5,637 nt of DNA, taken from positions 1 through 5,637 of the forward strand of contig JACOVT010000054.1 of assembly GCA_016177165.1 (NCBI GenBank), written 5' to 3'. The stretch is from Microcaldota archaeon (lineage in GTDB: Archaea; B1Sed10-29; JACOVT01). The translations under genes and the position numbers were made by a program. The notes under the pieces were generated by a model that was not told the DNA's origin, ran no database searches, and saw only the letters and a program-made list of their open reading frames with translations. This document shows positions 1 to 4,834 of this stretch, piece by piece; the first letter of the stretch is position 1; the number at the start of each line of letters is the position of its first letter.

Positions 1-426
1 ATAAGACTGTGGTCAAGGATAGGATACGAGTACTGCAAAGAACGTAAAGAAAAATCCATGTTCGCCCTAGCTTACCTAAAGATGAAAAGAAACGTGATGC
101 AAAAGACCCGAATAGTTCTAGAAGAGCTTAGGACGCTTGCAGACAATGGGGCGAAACCAAGCTTATTGTACGTAATTGCAAAAGAAAACGGCCTTAGTAT
201 ACCAATGGTTAAGGGACAGCTTTACCGTAGTAGTACAGAGTTACGAATAACGTCAAATTTTCCAACATTTACTGAGTTTTGTTGCGGTAACTCCATTCAA
301 AACTCTGAGTTTATAGAGGATCAGGTAGAAAAAATAGAATCGGTCGAGTATAACGATTACGTTTATGATTTCACAATGAACGAAGTGAACCATAACTTTA
401 TAGCAAACTGTATTGTGTCTCATAAC
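1..426 (+). other. C-terminal part of an intein inserted in RtcB
   Basis: This in-frame segment of 142 codons does not match RtcB and ends with the C-terminal splicing blocks of a Hint-type intein. A VYDFT...HNFIAN stretch (about 361-408) corresponds to block F, and IVSHN followed by Cys (411-429) corresponds to block G. The penultimate His, terminal Asn and Cys+1 are all present, so Asn cyclisation and trans-esterification to Cys look possible. The upstream residues (about codons 5-90) are Lys- and Arg-rich and helical in appearance, with a helix-turn-helix-like stretch (YVIAKENGLSIPMVKGQL), as expected for the end of a homing-endonuclease or DNA-recognition region. No LAGLIDADG motif falls inside the window, so endonuclease class and activity are unknown. 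GC is about 38 percent here, much lower than in the flanking extein. Confidence 0.93.
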
Positions 427-1587
427 TGCGGCATGCGCCTGCTGACCACCAACCTGACTTTCAAGGATGTTAAACCGAAGCTCCGGCAGGTCGTGGACTT
501 GCTGTTCGAGACTGTTCCCACGGGCGTGGGGTGCGAGGGTTCCATCAAGTTGTCACAAAGCCAGTTTGACGAGGTAATGAGCGACGGCAGCGAGTGGTGC
601 GCGCGGAACGGCTACGCTTGGAAAGAAGATGTTGAACGAACAGAAGAAAATGGTAAGCTCGAACAGGCTGATCCTTCGAAGGTGTCACAGCGGGCGCGGA
701 GCCGTGGCATCAAACAGTTAGGAACTCTCGGCTCGGGCAACCATTACTTGGAGATACAAGTTGCCGGCGAGAAAGAGGTGTTCGACTCTGCTACGGCGAA
801 AGCGTGGGGAATAACTGAACCAGACCAGGTCGTGGTGATGTTCCATTGTGGAAGCCGCGGTTTCGGCCACCAGATCTGCTCCGACTATGTGGAGCTGTTT
901 CTGAGAAAGCTGGACGATTACAAGATCTCGCTGCCTGACCGCGAGCTGGCGTGCGCGCCCTTCCAGTCAAGGGAAGGGCAGGATTACTTTGGCGCGATGT
1001 GCGCAGCCATTAACTTTTCGTTTGCCAGCAGGCAGGTGATACTCCACCGAGTCAGGGAGGCGTTCGCAAAGGTGTTCAAGACCGACGCCGAGAAACTGGG
1101 TATGGATATGGTGTATGACGTGGCGCACAACACGGCCAAGATAGAGGAGTACAAGGTTGACGGTAAGAAACAGAAACTCGTGGTGCATCGAAAGGGCGCT
1201 ACGCGCTGCTTTGGGCCTTCGCGCCCGGAACTGGAGAAACTTTTCAGGAAGACCGGCCAGCCAGTTATTGTCGGCGGGTCGATGGAAACCGGCTCTTACC
1301 TGTGCGTTGGCACTGACAAGGCGGACGATGAGACTTTCGCGAGCACGATGCATGGCTCTGGCAGGACGATGTCCCGCGCGCAGGCCAAGAGGGAGATACG
1401 TGGAGATGCGCTGCAGCGCGACATGGAAAAGAGGGGCATTTACGTGCGTTCGGCGTCCATGAGCGGGCTCGCCGAGGAGGCCGGCGTCGCTTACAAGGAC
1501 ATCCACCAGGTGGTCGAGACGATGGACATAGCAGGCATTTCCAAACGTGTCGTGGCGCTGCGTCCGGTCGGCAACATCAAGGGATGA
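1..1587 (+). CDS. rtcB: RNA-splicing ligase RtcB, intein-containing, 5' end outside window
   Basis: This is the 3' part of the gene for RtcB, the GTP- and Mn2+-dependent ligase that joins 2',3'-cyclic-phosphate and 5'-OH RNA ends in archaeal tRNA splicing and RNA repair. The frame is open from base 1, so the ATG at 58 is an internal Met and not the start. Codons 1-142 are intein. The host protein resumes at Cys codon 427 (CGMRLLTTNLTF). The visible C-extein is 386 residues, which matches the archaeal family after its metal-binding Cys (Cys98 in Pyrococcus horikoshii RtcB). Family motifs in order: GSGNHYLE with His at 742-744; FHCGSRG with His at 844-846; VAHNTAK with His at 1126-1128; and MHGSGR with the His that becomes guanylylated at 1351-1353. 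The protein ends in RPVGNIKG, the usual archaeal end. No active-site residue visible in the window is missing. The N-extein and the first part of the intein lie upstream and cannot be judged. Confidence 0.96.
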   Translation: MRLWSRIGYEYCKERKEKSMFALAYLKMKRNVMQKTRIVLEELRTLADNGAKPSLLYVIAKENGLSIPMVKGQLYRSSTELRITSNFPTFTEFCCGNSIQNSEFIEDQVEKIESVEYNDYVYDFTMNEVNHNFIANCIVSHNCGMRLLTTNLTFKDVKPKLRQVVDLLFETVPTGVGCEGSIKLSQSQFDEVMSDGSEWCARNGYAWKEDVERTEENGKLEQADPSKVSQRARSRGIKQLGTLGSGNHYLEIQVAGEKEVFDSATAKAWGITEPDQVVVMFHCGSRGFGHQICSDYVELFLRKLDDYKISLPDRELACAPFQSREGQDYFGAMCAAINFSFASRQVILHRVREAFAKVFKTDAEKLGMDMVYDVAHNTAKIEEYKVDGKKQKLVVHRKGATRCFGPSRPELEKLFRKTGQPVIVGGSMETGSYLCVGTDKADDETFASTMHGSGRTMSRAQAKREIRGDALQRDMEKRGIYVRSASMSGLAEEAGVAYKDIHQVVETMDIAGISKRVVALRPVGNIKG

Positions 1588-1594
1588 TTGTTGT

Positions 1595-1627
1595 GGGCGC
1601 GTCCCACGAGGGACGCGCCTTGTTTGC
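1595..1627 (+). terminator. GC-rich hairpin with T-rich tail after rtcB
   Basis: A perfect 10-bp stem GGCGCGTCCC / GGGACGCGCC (1596-1605 with 1610-1619) closes a four-base loop ACGA. It starts eight bases after the rtcB stop codon and is followed by TTGTTTG. The form resembles a bacterial intrinsic terminator, although the T tract is interrupted. In archaea it could instead stabilise or process the rtcB 3' end. Confidence 0.6.
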
Positions 1628-1631
1628 GGTT

Positions 1632-1725
1632 GGCTTTTTCCGAGGTTTTTCTCGATCATCAGAGAAGCGAGCTTCTCTGTGATCTCGGCGAACTGATGTT
1701 CGCCGCAGACCCGGCGGAAAAAGTT
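1632..1725 (+). ncRNA. Predicted structured RNA element with a three-way junction
   Basis: Three nested stems form a closed multibranch fold. P1 is a long-range perfect 9-bp pairing of CTTTTTCCG (1634-1642) with CGGAAAAAG (1715-1723), extendable by two G-U pairs to 1632 and 1725. P2 pairs 1654-1667 with 1672-1684, 13 bp with one bulged T at 1659 and loop CGAG. P3 pairs CGGCGAAC (1686-1693) with GTTCGCCG (1698-1705) across loop TGAT. P2 and P3 are separated by a single base. Two alternative pairings compete: CGCCG (1701-1705) with CGGCG (1712-1716), and CCGAG (1640-1644) with CTCGG (1684-1688). I do not recognise a known RNA family. It lacks clear C/D boxes, tRNA features and RNase P signatures. 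It may be an independent RNA, an rtcB 3' UTR element, or a small inverted-repeat element. Strand is assigned from the flanking genes and the downstream T-run hairpin. Confidence 0.5.
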
Positions 1726-1761
1726 CTGAGGTAGACACCCACTGGTCGCAGGCTTTCAACT

Positions 1762-1792
1762 CCCTCACGGGGTTTAAAGGTGAGGGTTTTTT
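1762..1792 (+). terminator. Hairpin plus T6, intrinsic-terminator-like
   Basis: The stem CCCTCAC (1762-1768) pairs with GTGAGGG (1780-1786) around an 11-base loop, followed directly by six T (1787-1792). This is the clearest terminator-like signal in the window and would end a transcript carrying rtcB or the structured element upstream. It lies only 24 bases before the peptidase start codon, so it could also act as an attenuator of read-through into that gene. Confidence 0.6.
1773..1780 (+). promoter_or_regulatory. Candidate TATA box for the C39-like peptidase gene
   Basis: TTTAAAGG resembles an archaeal TATA element. A start about 25 bases downstream would fall near 1800, giving a leader of roughly 10-20 bases before the ATG at 1816. 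It sits in the loop of the terminator-like hairpin. A purine-rich GAGGCGG at 1794-1800 is rather far from the ATG to be a normal ribosome binding site, so a short-leader or leaderless transcript is plausible. Confidence 0.4.
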
Positions 1793-1815
1793 AGAGGCGG
1801 CTGCCGAATAATGCC

Positions 1816-2592
1816 ATGAGAAAAGTGCTTTTGCCGGTCCGGCCGATAGCCCAGAACCCAGCCGAATGCGGGCCGGCGTGCGTCAAGAGCATACTTGACG
1901 CCATGCTGCCAAGGTCGGTCAGCCTTAGCCAGTTGGAGCGCGAGATCAGTCCTGCTGGGGCGAACAAAGGCCGCGAGTGGGATTTCCGAATTGCCCTCGC
2001 AGCGCTAAAAAGGGGCGTGCCTGCTACCGTGCTTACTCACGAAACGTTACTGTTTGATCCGGCTTGGTTTAGGTTGGATAGGGGGCTGTTGATAGGTAAG
2101 CTGGACGCTTCTGCAAAGGCGCTTACAAACGAGCTAGAATCCTTAGCAAAGGCGCGTAAGTCGGCTGTGAACGCCGACGTTGACTGGTTTACACTCGACA
2201 GGATAAATGGAGTCAAGGAGGCTGCCAACTTCCTACGCAACGGCGGGAGCATCGAGTTCCTACATCCCAAGGCGCGCTTCAGTGGAGTGTCGCCGCGCCT
2301 GCTGAAGCACCAATTGAGGCTCGGACGGCCAGTGATTGTTCCCATAGACACGTCGCGGTTCTACGGCCGACCTAGGCGAGATAGCCTGATGTCTACAACG
2401 CACAACGACTTGACCGGCTGGCCGTGGGGACACATAATCGCGGTTAGAGGATTCGATAGAACCAGGTTCCATGTTGCGGATCCCGGTCACGGGACGACCT
2501 ATCCAGTATCCCAAGAACACTTGGTCGGCTCGATCAGGTACCCACAGGTAATTGCAATAGGCACGGCCAAGCGAAGACGGCGCGCTAGGTAG
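1816..2592 (+). CDS. Stand-alone C39-like cysteine peptidase domain protein
   Basis: This 258-residue protein has the signature of the C39 / C39-like papain-fold peptidases. Near the N terminus it reads QNPAECGPAC, with Gln13 five residues before the presumed nucleophile Cys18. Near the C terminus it has GHIIAVRGFD with His206, and FHVADPGHG with Asp222. The order Cys-His-Asp and the 16-residue His-Asp spacing fit the family. C39 domains of bacteriocin exporters cut leader peptides after double-glycine sites, but there is no ABC or membrane domain here, so the substrate is unknown. I see no signal peptide or membrane segment, so it is probably cytoplasmic. The C terminus is very basic (KRRRRAR), which might bind nucleic acid. 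About residues 95-165 look family-specific, with no motif I recognise. The ATG at 1816 is chosen because it places the Cys motif at the usual distance from the start; the ATG at 1811 leads to an immediate stop. Promoter and terminator signals on both sides suggest its own transcription unit. Confidence 0.8.
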   Translation: MRKVLLPVRPIAQNPAECGPACVKSILDAMLPRSVSLSQLEREISPAGANKGREWDFRIALAALKRGVPATVLTHETLLFDPAWFRLDRGLLIGKLDASAKALTNELESLAKARKSAVNADVDWFTLDRINGVKEAANFLRNGGSIEFLHPKARFSGVSPRLLKHQLRLGRPVIVPIDTSRFYGRPRRDSLMSTTHNDLTGWPWGHIIAVRGFDRTRFHVADPGHGTTYPVSQEHLVGSIRYPQVIAIGTAKRRRRAR

Positions 2593-2593
2593 C

Positions 2594-2603
2594 CTTTTTA
2601 AAT
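2594..2603 (+). promoter_or_regulatory. TATA-like box or T-run terminator just after the peptidase gene
   Basis: CTTTTTAAAT begins two bases after the peptidase stop codon. It is a good match to an archaeal TATA element and would place a transcript start near 2625-2630, giving a structured leader of about 180 bases for the uL3 operon. The T5 run could equally be a termination signal for the peptidase gene, since archaeal termination often uses T tracts alone. The two roles are not exclusive. Confidence 0.45.
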
Positions 2604-2636
2604 CCCGAATCCCGAATAATCGTGCGAGTTGCGAGT
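2601..2636 (+). repeat. Two adjacent tandem heptamer duplications
   Basis: AATCCCG occurs twice in tandem (2601-2607, 2608-2614), followed by a partial AAT. TGCGAGT occurs twice in tandem (2623-2629, 2630-2636). Both lie just downstream of the TATA-like box, around the expected transcript start. They may be simple slippage duplications or protein binding half-sites. Confidence 0.6.
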
Positions 2637-2640
2637 TTTG

Positions 2641-2697
2641 TGCTAGAAAAAGGCATTTCCTTTTTCTGCACCGAAGAAGACGTGCTTCTTCGTGTGC
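2641..2697 (+). promoter_or_regulatory. Two consecutive stem-loops in the uL3 upstream region
   Basis: The first hairpin pairs AGAAAAAGG (2645-2653) with CCTTTTTCT (2659-2667) over loop CATTT. Bases TGC (2641-2643) and GCA (2668-2670) can extend it past a bulged T. The second is a perfect 8-bp stem, CGAAGAAG (2672-2679) with CTTCTTCG (2685-2692), over loop ACGTG. The second can be extended by GCAC (2668-2671) with GTGC (2694-2697) across a bulge, which competes with the extension of the first. No ORF with coding features covers this stretch. They look like leader or 3' UTR structures of unknown role. Confidence 0.5.
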
Positions 2698-2712
2698 TCG
2701 TTCGTTGCGGGG

Positions 2713-2759
2713 GGTTTGTTTCTGCCCTTCGATGAAAGCAAACCGTCCGGTTTTGCTTT
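2713..2759 (+). promoter_or_regulatory. Mutually exclusive hairpins before uL3 (attenuator-like)
   Basis: The segment at 2735-2744 can pair in two ways. Upstream, GGTTTGTTTC (2713-2722) pairs with GAAAGCAAACC (2734-2744), 10 bp with one bulged G at 2738. Downstream, AAAGCAAACCG (2735-2745) pairs with CGGTTTTGCTTT (2748-2759), about 10-11 bp with one bulged T and a tight loop. The shared arm means only one can form at a time, the layout of an anti-terminator/terminator or similar switch. Function is inferred from pairing only. Confidence 0.4.
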
Positions 2760-2765
2760 GTATAC
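2757..2765 (+). promoter_or_regulatory. Weaker TATA-like box close to uL3
   Basis: TTTGTATAC is an AT-rich TATA-like stretch about 40 bases before the uL3 ATG. It would give a transcript start near 2785-2790 and a short leader without a clear Shine-Dalgarno sequence. It is the alternative to the stronger box at 2594. If this is the true promoter, the hairpins upstream would not be in the uL3 mRNA. Confidence 0.3.
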
Positions 2766-2804
2766 TGAAGCGTCAGCATTGTTAGCATTTGTCATCGTGT
2801 TCGC

Positions 2805-3770
2805 ATGAGTGCCAAATCAAAGCCGCGTTCGGGATCGTTGGGGTTCTCGCCTAGAAAGCGGGCGAGGCGGATTTTCCCCAGCGTCCGCACTGTACGCGAA
2901 GGTGTGGGCGTGCTGGCTTTTGCCGGCTACAAGGCCGGCATGACCACAGTCATGGCGACAGACAATCACCAGCACTCGCCTTCCTATGGCCTTCAGGTGG
3001 CCATGCCGGCGACTGTCATAGAGTGCCCGCCCCTGCAGGTGTTTGGCGCGCGCGCATACAACGCCGATCACAGGGCGTGCGGGGACCTGCTGGCCGAGAA
3101 GCTTGACAAGGACCTTGCCCGCACGATCAGCCTCCCAAAAAAGTATGATTTTGCAAAGGCGATGCAATCCTTTCAGGAAGCCGTTGCATCTGCCATTGAC
3201 CTGAGGCTTCTCGTACACACCAGACCCCGTGAGATCGGCCTGAAGAAGACGCCGGAATGCTTCGAGCTGCCGTTCGGCGGAAAGAACGCGCAGGAAAAAT
3301 GGAGCTCTGCCAAGGAACTTATTGGAAAAACGATCGCGGCGTCCGGTATTCTAAAGGAAGGCGAGTTCATTGACGTGACGGCCATAACAAAGGGAAAGGG
3401 AACCCAAGGCCCTGTGAAGCGCTTTGGTATCAAGATACAGATACGCAAGAACAAGGGGCACAGGCGTTTCCCGGGCGCCATTGGCGGGTGGACGCCGTCG
3501 CGGGTGCTATGGACGGTGCCGCAGATGGGGCAGATGGGTTTCCAGCGCCGCACTGAATACAACAAGCGCGTGCTCAAGGTGGGGACTGCGGTCGACGCTG
3601 CATCTATCACCCCAAAGGGCGGCTTTACAAACTATGGCAGGGTAGATTCAGATTTTGTGCTTGTTTCTGGCAGCACGCCCGGTCCGAACAAACGGCTCGT
3701 CTTCATGAGGCACAACACCCGCCCGGCAAGGGAGACGCCGGCTCCCAGCATAGTATCAGTGAATGGATGA
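2805..3770 (+). CDS. rpl3: 50S ribosomal protein uL3 (L3)
   Basis: This 321-residue protein is a full-length archaeal uL3, close to the usual 320-340 residues. It starts with the archaeal N-terminal pattern PRSGSLGFSPRKR (residues 7-19), followed by FAGYKAGMT (39-47). The conserved core TKGKGTQGPVKRFG is at 195-208. The loop that reaches toward the peptidyl transferase centre reads GAIGGWTPSRV, with Trp229 as the presumed tip residue (yeast Trp255 equivalent), and is followed by VPQMGQMGFQRRTEYNKR. GFTNYG (273-278) and GSTPGPNKRLV (289-299) complete the family pattern. It binds 23S rRNA early in large-subunit assembly. The ATG at 2805 is chosen because it gives the expected N terminus. There is no clear ribosome binding site, which fits a first gene with a leaderless or unusual leader. 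It is the first gene of the operon. Confidence 0.97.
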   Translation: MSAKSKPRSGSLGFSPRKRARRIFPSVRTVREGVGVLAFAGYKAGMTTVMATDNHQHSPSYGLQVAMPATVIECPPLQVFGARAYNADHRACGDLLAEKLDKDLARTISLPKKYDFAKAMQSFQEAVASAIDLRLLVHTRPREIGLKKTPECFELPFGGKNAQEKWSSAKELIGKTIAASGILKEGEFIDVTAITKGKGTQGPVKRFGIKIQIRKNKGHRRFPGAIGGWTPSRVLWTVPQMGQMGFQRRTEYNKRVLKVGTAVDAASITPKGGFTNYGRVDSDFVLVSGSTPGPNKRLVFMRHNTRPARETPAPSIVSVNG

Positions 3771-3774
3771 TCCA

Positions 3775-4575
3775 ATGGAAGCAAGCACATACTCTCTGGA
3801 TGGCAGGCAGCAAAAAAGAACCGTGCTACCGCGCGTTTTCAGCGAGCCGGTCCGCGAGGACCTGATAAGGCGTGCTTCCTTGGCAGTGCTGTCACAGGGC
3901 TTCCAGCCAAAGGGGGTCTACAAGTGGTCCGGACTGGAAACCAGCGCCGAATACGTTGGGCGCAGGCGGTCTTACAGGTCGATGATAAACATAGGCCGCG
4001 CGCGGCTGCCCAAGGTAAAACTCCCAAAGGGTCGCATGGGCGACGTGCGCAAGGTGCCATTCGCCAGAAAAGGCAGGAGGGCACACCCGCCAAAGCCTGA
4101 ACACGTGCTAGTGGAGAAAATAAACAAGCGCGAGCGCAGGAAAGCAGTAAGGAGCGCCATAGCGGCCACCGGGGTAAAGGAGCTCGCGCTGGCGCGCGGC
4201 CATCGCATCCCGGCTAACGCAACTGTTCCGTTCGTTGTCGAGGATGGAATTGAATCGGTAAAGAAAGCAGGAGAGCTCTTTGCCGCGCTCGAACGGCTCG
4301 GCCTTGGAAGCGAGCTCGAAAGATGCAGGGAGACCAAGATAAGGGCCGGCAGGGGAAAGTCGCGCGGCAGGAAATACCGCAAGAAACGCGGAATACTCAT
4401 AATAGTCTCGAAGGACGGCGGAATCATGCGCGCAGCCTCAGCAATCCCGGGCGTGGAGGCATGTACCGTGAACGCGCTAAACGTGGACATGCTCGCGCCC
4501 GGCGGCACGCCGGGGCGGCTTGCGCTGTACTCGGAAAGCGCCCTTAACCAACTGGATGCTCACACGGGTGATTAA
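3775..4575 (+). CDS. rpl4: 50S ribosomal protein uL4 (L4, archaeal L4e type)
   Basis: From the ATG at 3775 this encodes 266 residues of archaeal/eukaryotic-type uL4. The N terminus MEASTYSLDG aligns with the usual archaeal start, followed by LPRVFSEPVREDLIRRA. About residues 46-105 form the Arg/Lys-rich extended loop that lines the peptide exit tunnel, ending in GRRAHPPK (100-107). A second basic stretch, RAGRGKSRGRKYRKKRG, is at about 190-206, and NALNVDMLAPGG (233-244) is the conserved C-terminal family motif. An in-frame ATG at 3763 would add MDDP and overlap the uL3 stop by eight bases. I prefer 3775 because it matches the family start, but the choice is not certain. The gene is cotranscribed with uL3 and ends directly against uL23. 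Bacterial L4 represses its own S10 operon; whether this archaeal one does is unknown. Confidence 0.95.
   Translation: MEASTYSLDGRQQKRTVLPRVFSEPVREDLIRRASLAVLSQGFQPKGVYKWSGLETSAEYVGRRRSYRSMINIGRARLPKVKLPKGRMGDVRKVPFARKGRRAHPPKPEHVLVEKINKRERRKAVRSAIAATGVKELALARGHRIPANATVPFVVEDGIESVKKAGELFAALERLGLGSELERCRETKIRAGRGKSRGRKYRKKRGILIIVSKDGGIMRAASAIPGVEACTVNALNVDMLAPGGTPGRLALYSESALNQLDAHTGD
4567..4572 (+). promoter_or_regulatory. Ribosome binding site of uL23, inside the uL4 end
   Basis: GGTGAT, the core complement of the archaeal 16S rRNA 3' end, lies three bases before the uL23 ATG, and the uL4 stop TAA directly precedes that ATG. It supports the 4576 start and translational coupling. Confidence 0.7.
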
Positions 4576-4827
4576 ATGACAGTCGTAAGGTACCCGTTGA
4601 TAACGGAAAAGGCCGTGGGCATGATTGAAAAGCAGAACATAATAGTGTTCGCGGTCGACGAGGGCGCCACAAAAGCCGACGTGAAGAGGGACGTTGAGAA
4701 GCTCTATGGCGTAAAGGTGGCTGGCGTGAACACCAGCACAAACATAGAGGGCGTCAAAAAGGCATTTGTAAGGCTCACTCCGGAGTTCAAGGCCGGCGAG
4801 CTGGCAGCGAAACTCAAGATACTATAG
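4576..4827 (+). CDS. rpl23: 50S ribosomal protein uL23 (L23)
   Basis: This 83-residue protein has the normal length of archaeal uL23. It shows the family start RYPLITEKA (residues 5-13), the helix GATKADVKRDVEKLYGVKV (about 30-48), then VNTS and GVKKAFVRLTPEF. The protein sits at the exit of the ribosomal tunnel, where the signal recognition particle and other nascent-chain factors dock. The start codon abuts the uL4 stop with no gap and has a GGTGAT site in front, so the start is well supported. The uL2 start codon follows the stop after seven bases. Confidence 0.96.
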   Translation: MTVVRYPLITEKAVGMIEKQNIIVFAVDEGATKADVKRDVEKLYGVKVAGVNTSTNIEGVKKAFVRLTPEFKAGELAAKLKIL

Positions 4828-4831
4828 TGAT
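4827..4831 (+). promoter_or_regulatory. Possible short ribosome binding site of uL2
   Basis: GTGAT overlaps the last base of the uL23 stop and lies three bases before the uL2 ATG at 4835, the same spacing as for uL23. The match is short, and translational coupling to uL23 is likely to matter as much. Confidence 0.4.
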
Positions 4832-4834
4832 GCA

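Noticed and set aside
58..60. ATG at 58 as the start of the RtcB reading frame
   Set aside because: The frame is open from base 1 and the ATG lies inside an intein whose N-terminal half and the N-extein must be upstream. The gene is partial at the window edge.
967..1659. A 230-codon minus-strand open frame under rtcB
   Set aside because: It lies opposite conserved RtcB motifs in GC-rich coding sequence, has no recognisable domain, and runs through the downstream hairpin. It is a shadow frame.
1632..1725. Reading the inverted-repeat element as a MITE
   Set aside because: The ends are inverted repeats, but I see no convincing target-site duplication and only one copy in the window. It is kept as an alternative to a structured RNA rather than called.
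1693..1729. Possible C/D-box guide RNA (CTGATGT near 1693 and CTGA at 1726)
   Set aside because: The C-box-like sequence misses the RTGATGA consensus and is locked in the loop and stem of a perfect hairpin. There is no matching C'/D' pair.
1588..1815. tRNA, RNase P or SRP RNA gene in the intergenic region
   Set aside because: There is no cloverleaf, no T-loop GGTTCRA with matching stems, and no recognisable conserved core of RNase P or SRP RNA.
3763..3774. ATG at 3763 as the uL4 start, overlapping the uL3 stop
   Set aside because: It would add MDDP before the family-typical MEASTYSLDG start. It remains possible but is less supported than the ATG at 3775.
3972..4508. A 178-codon minus-strand open frame under uL4, with others under uL3 and uL2
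   Set aside because: The opposite strand encodes unmistakable ribosomal proteins and the antisense frames show no family features.
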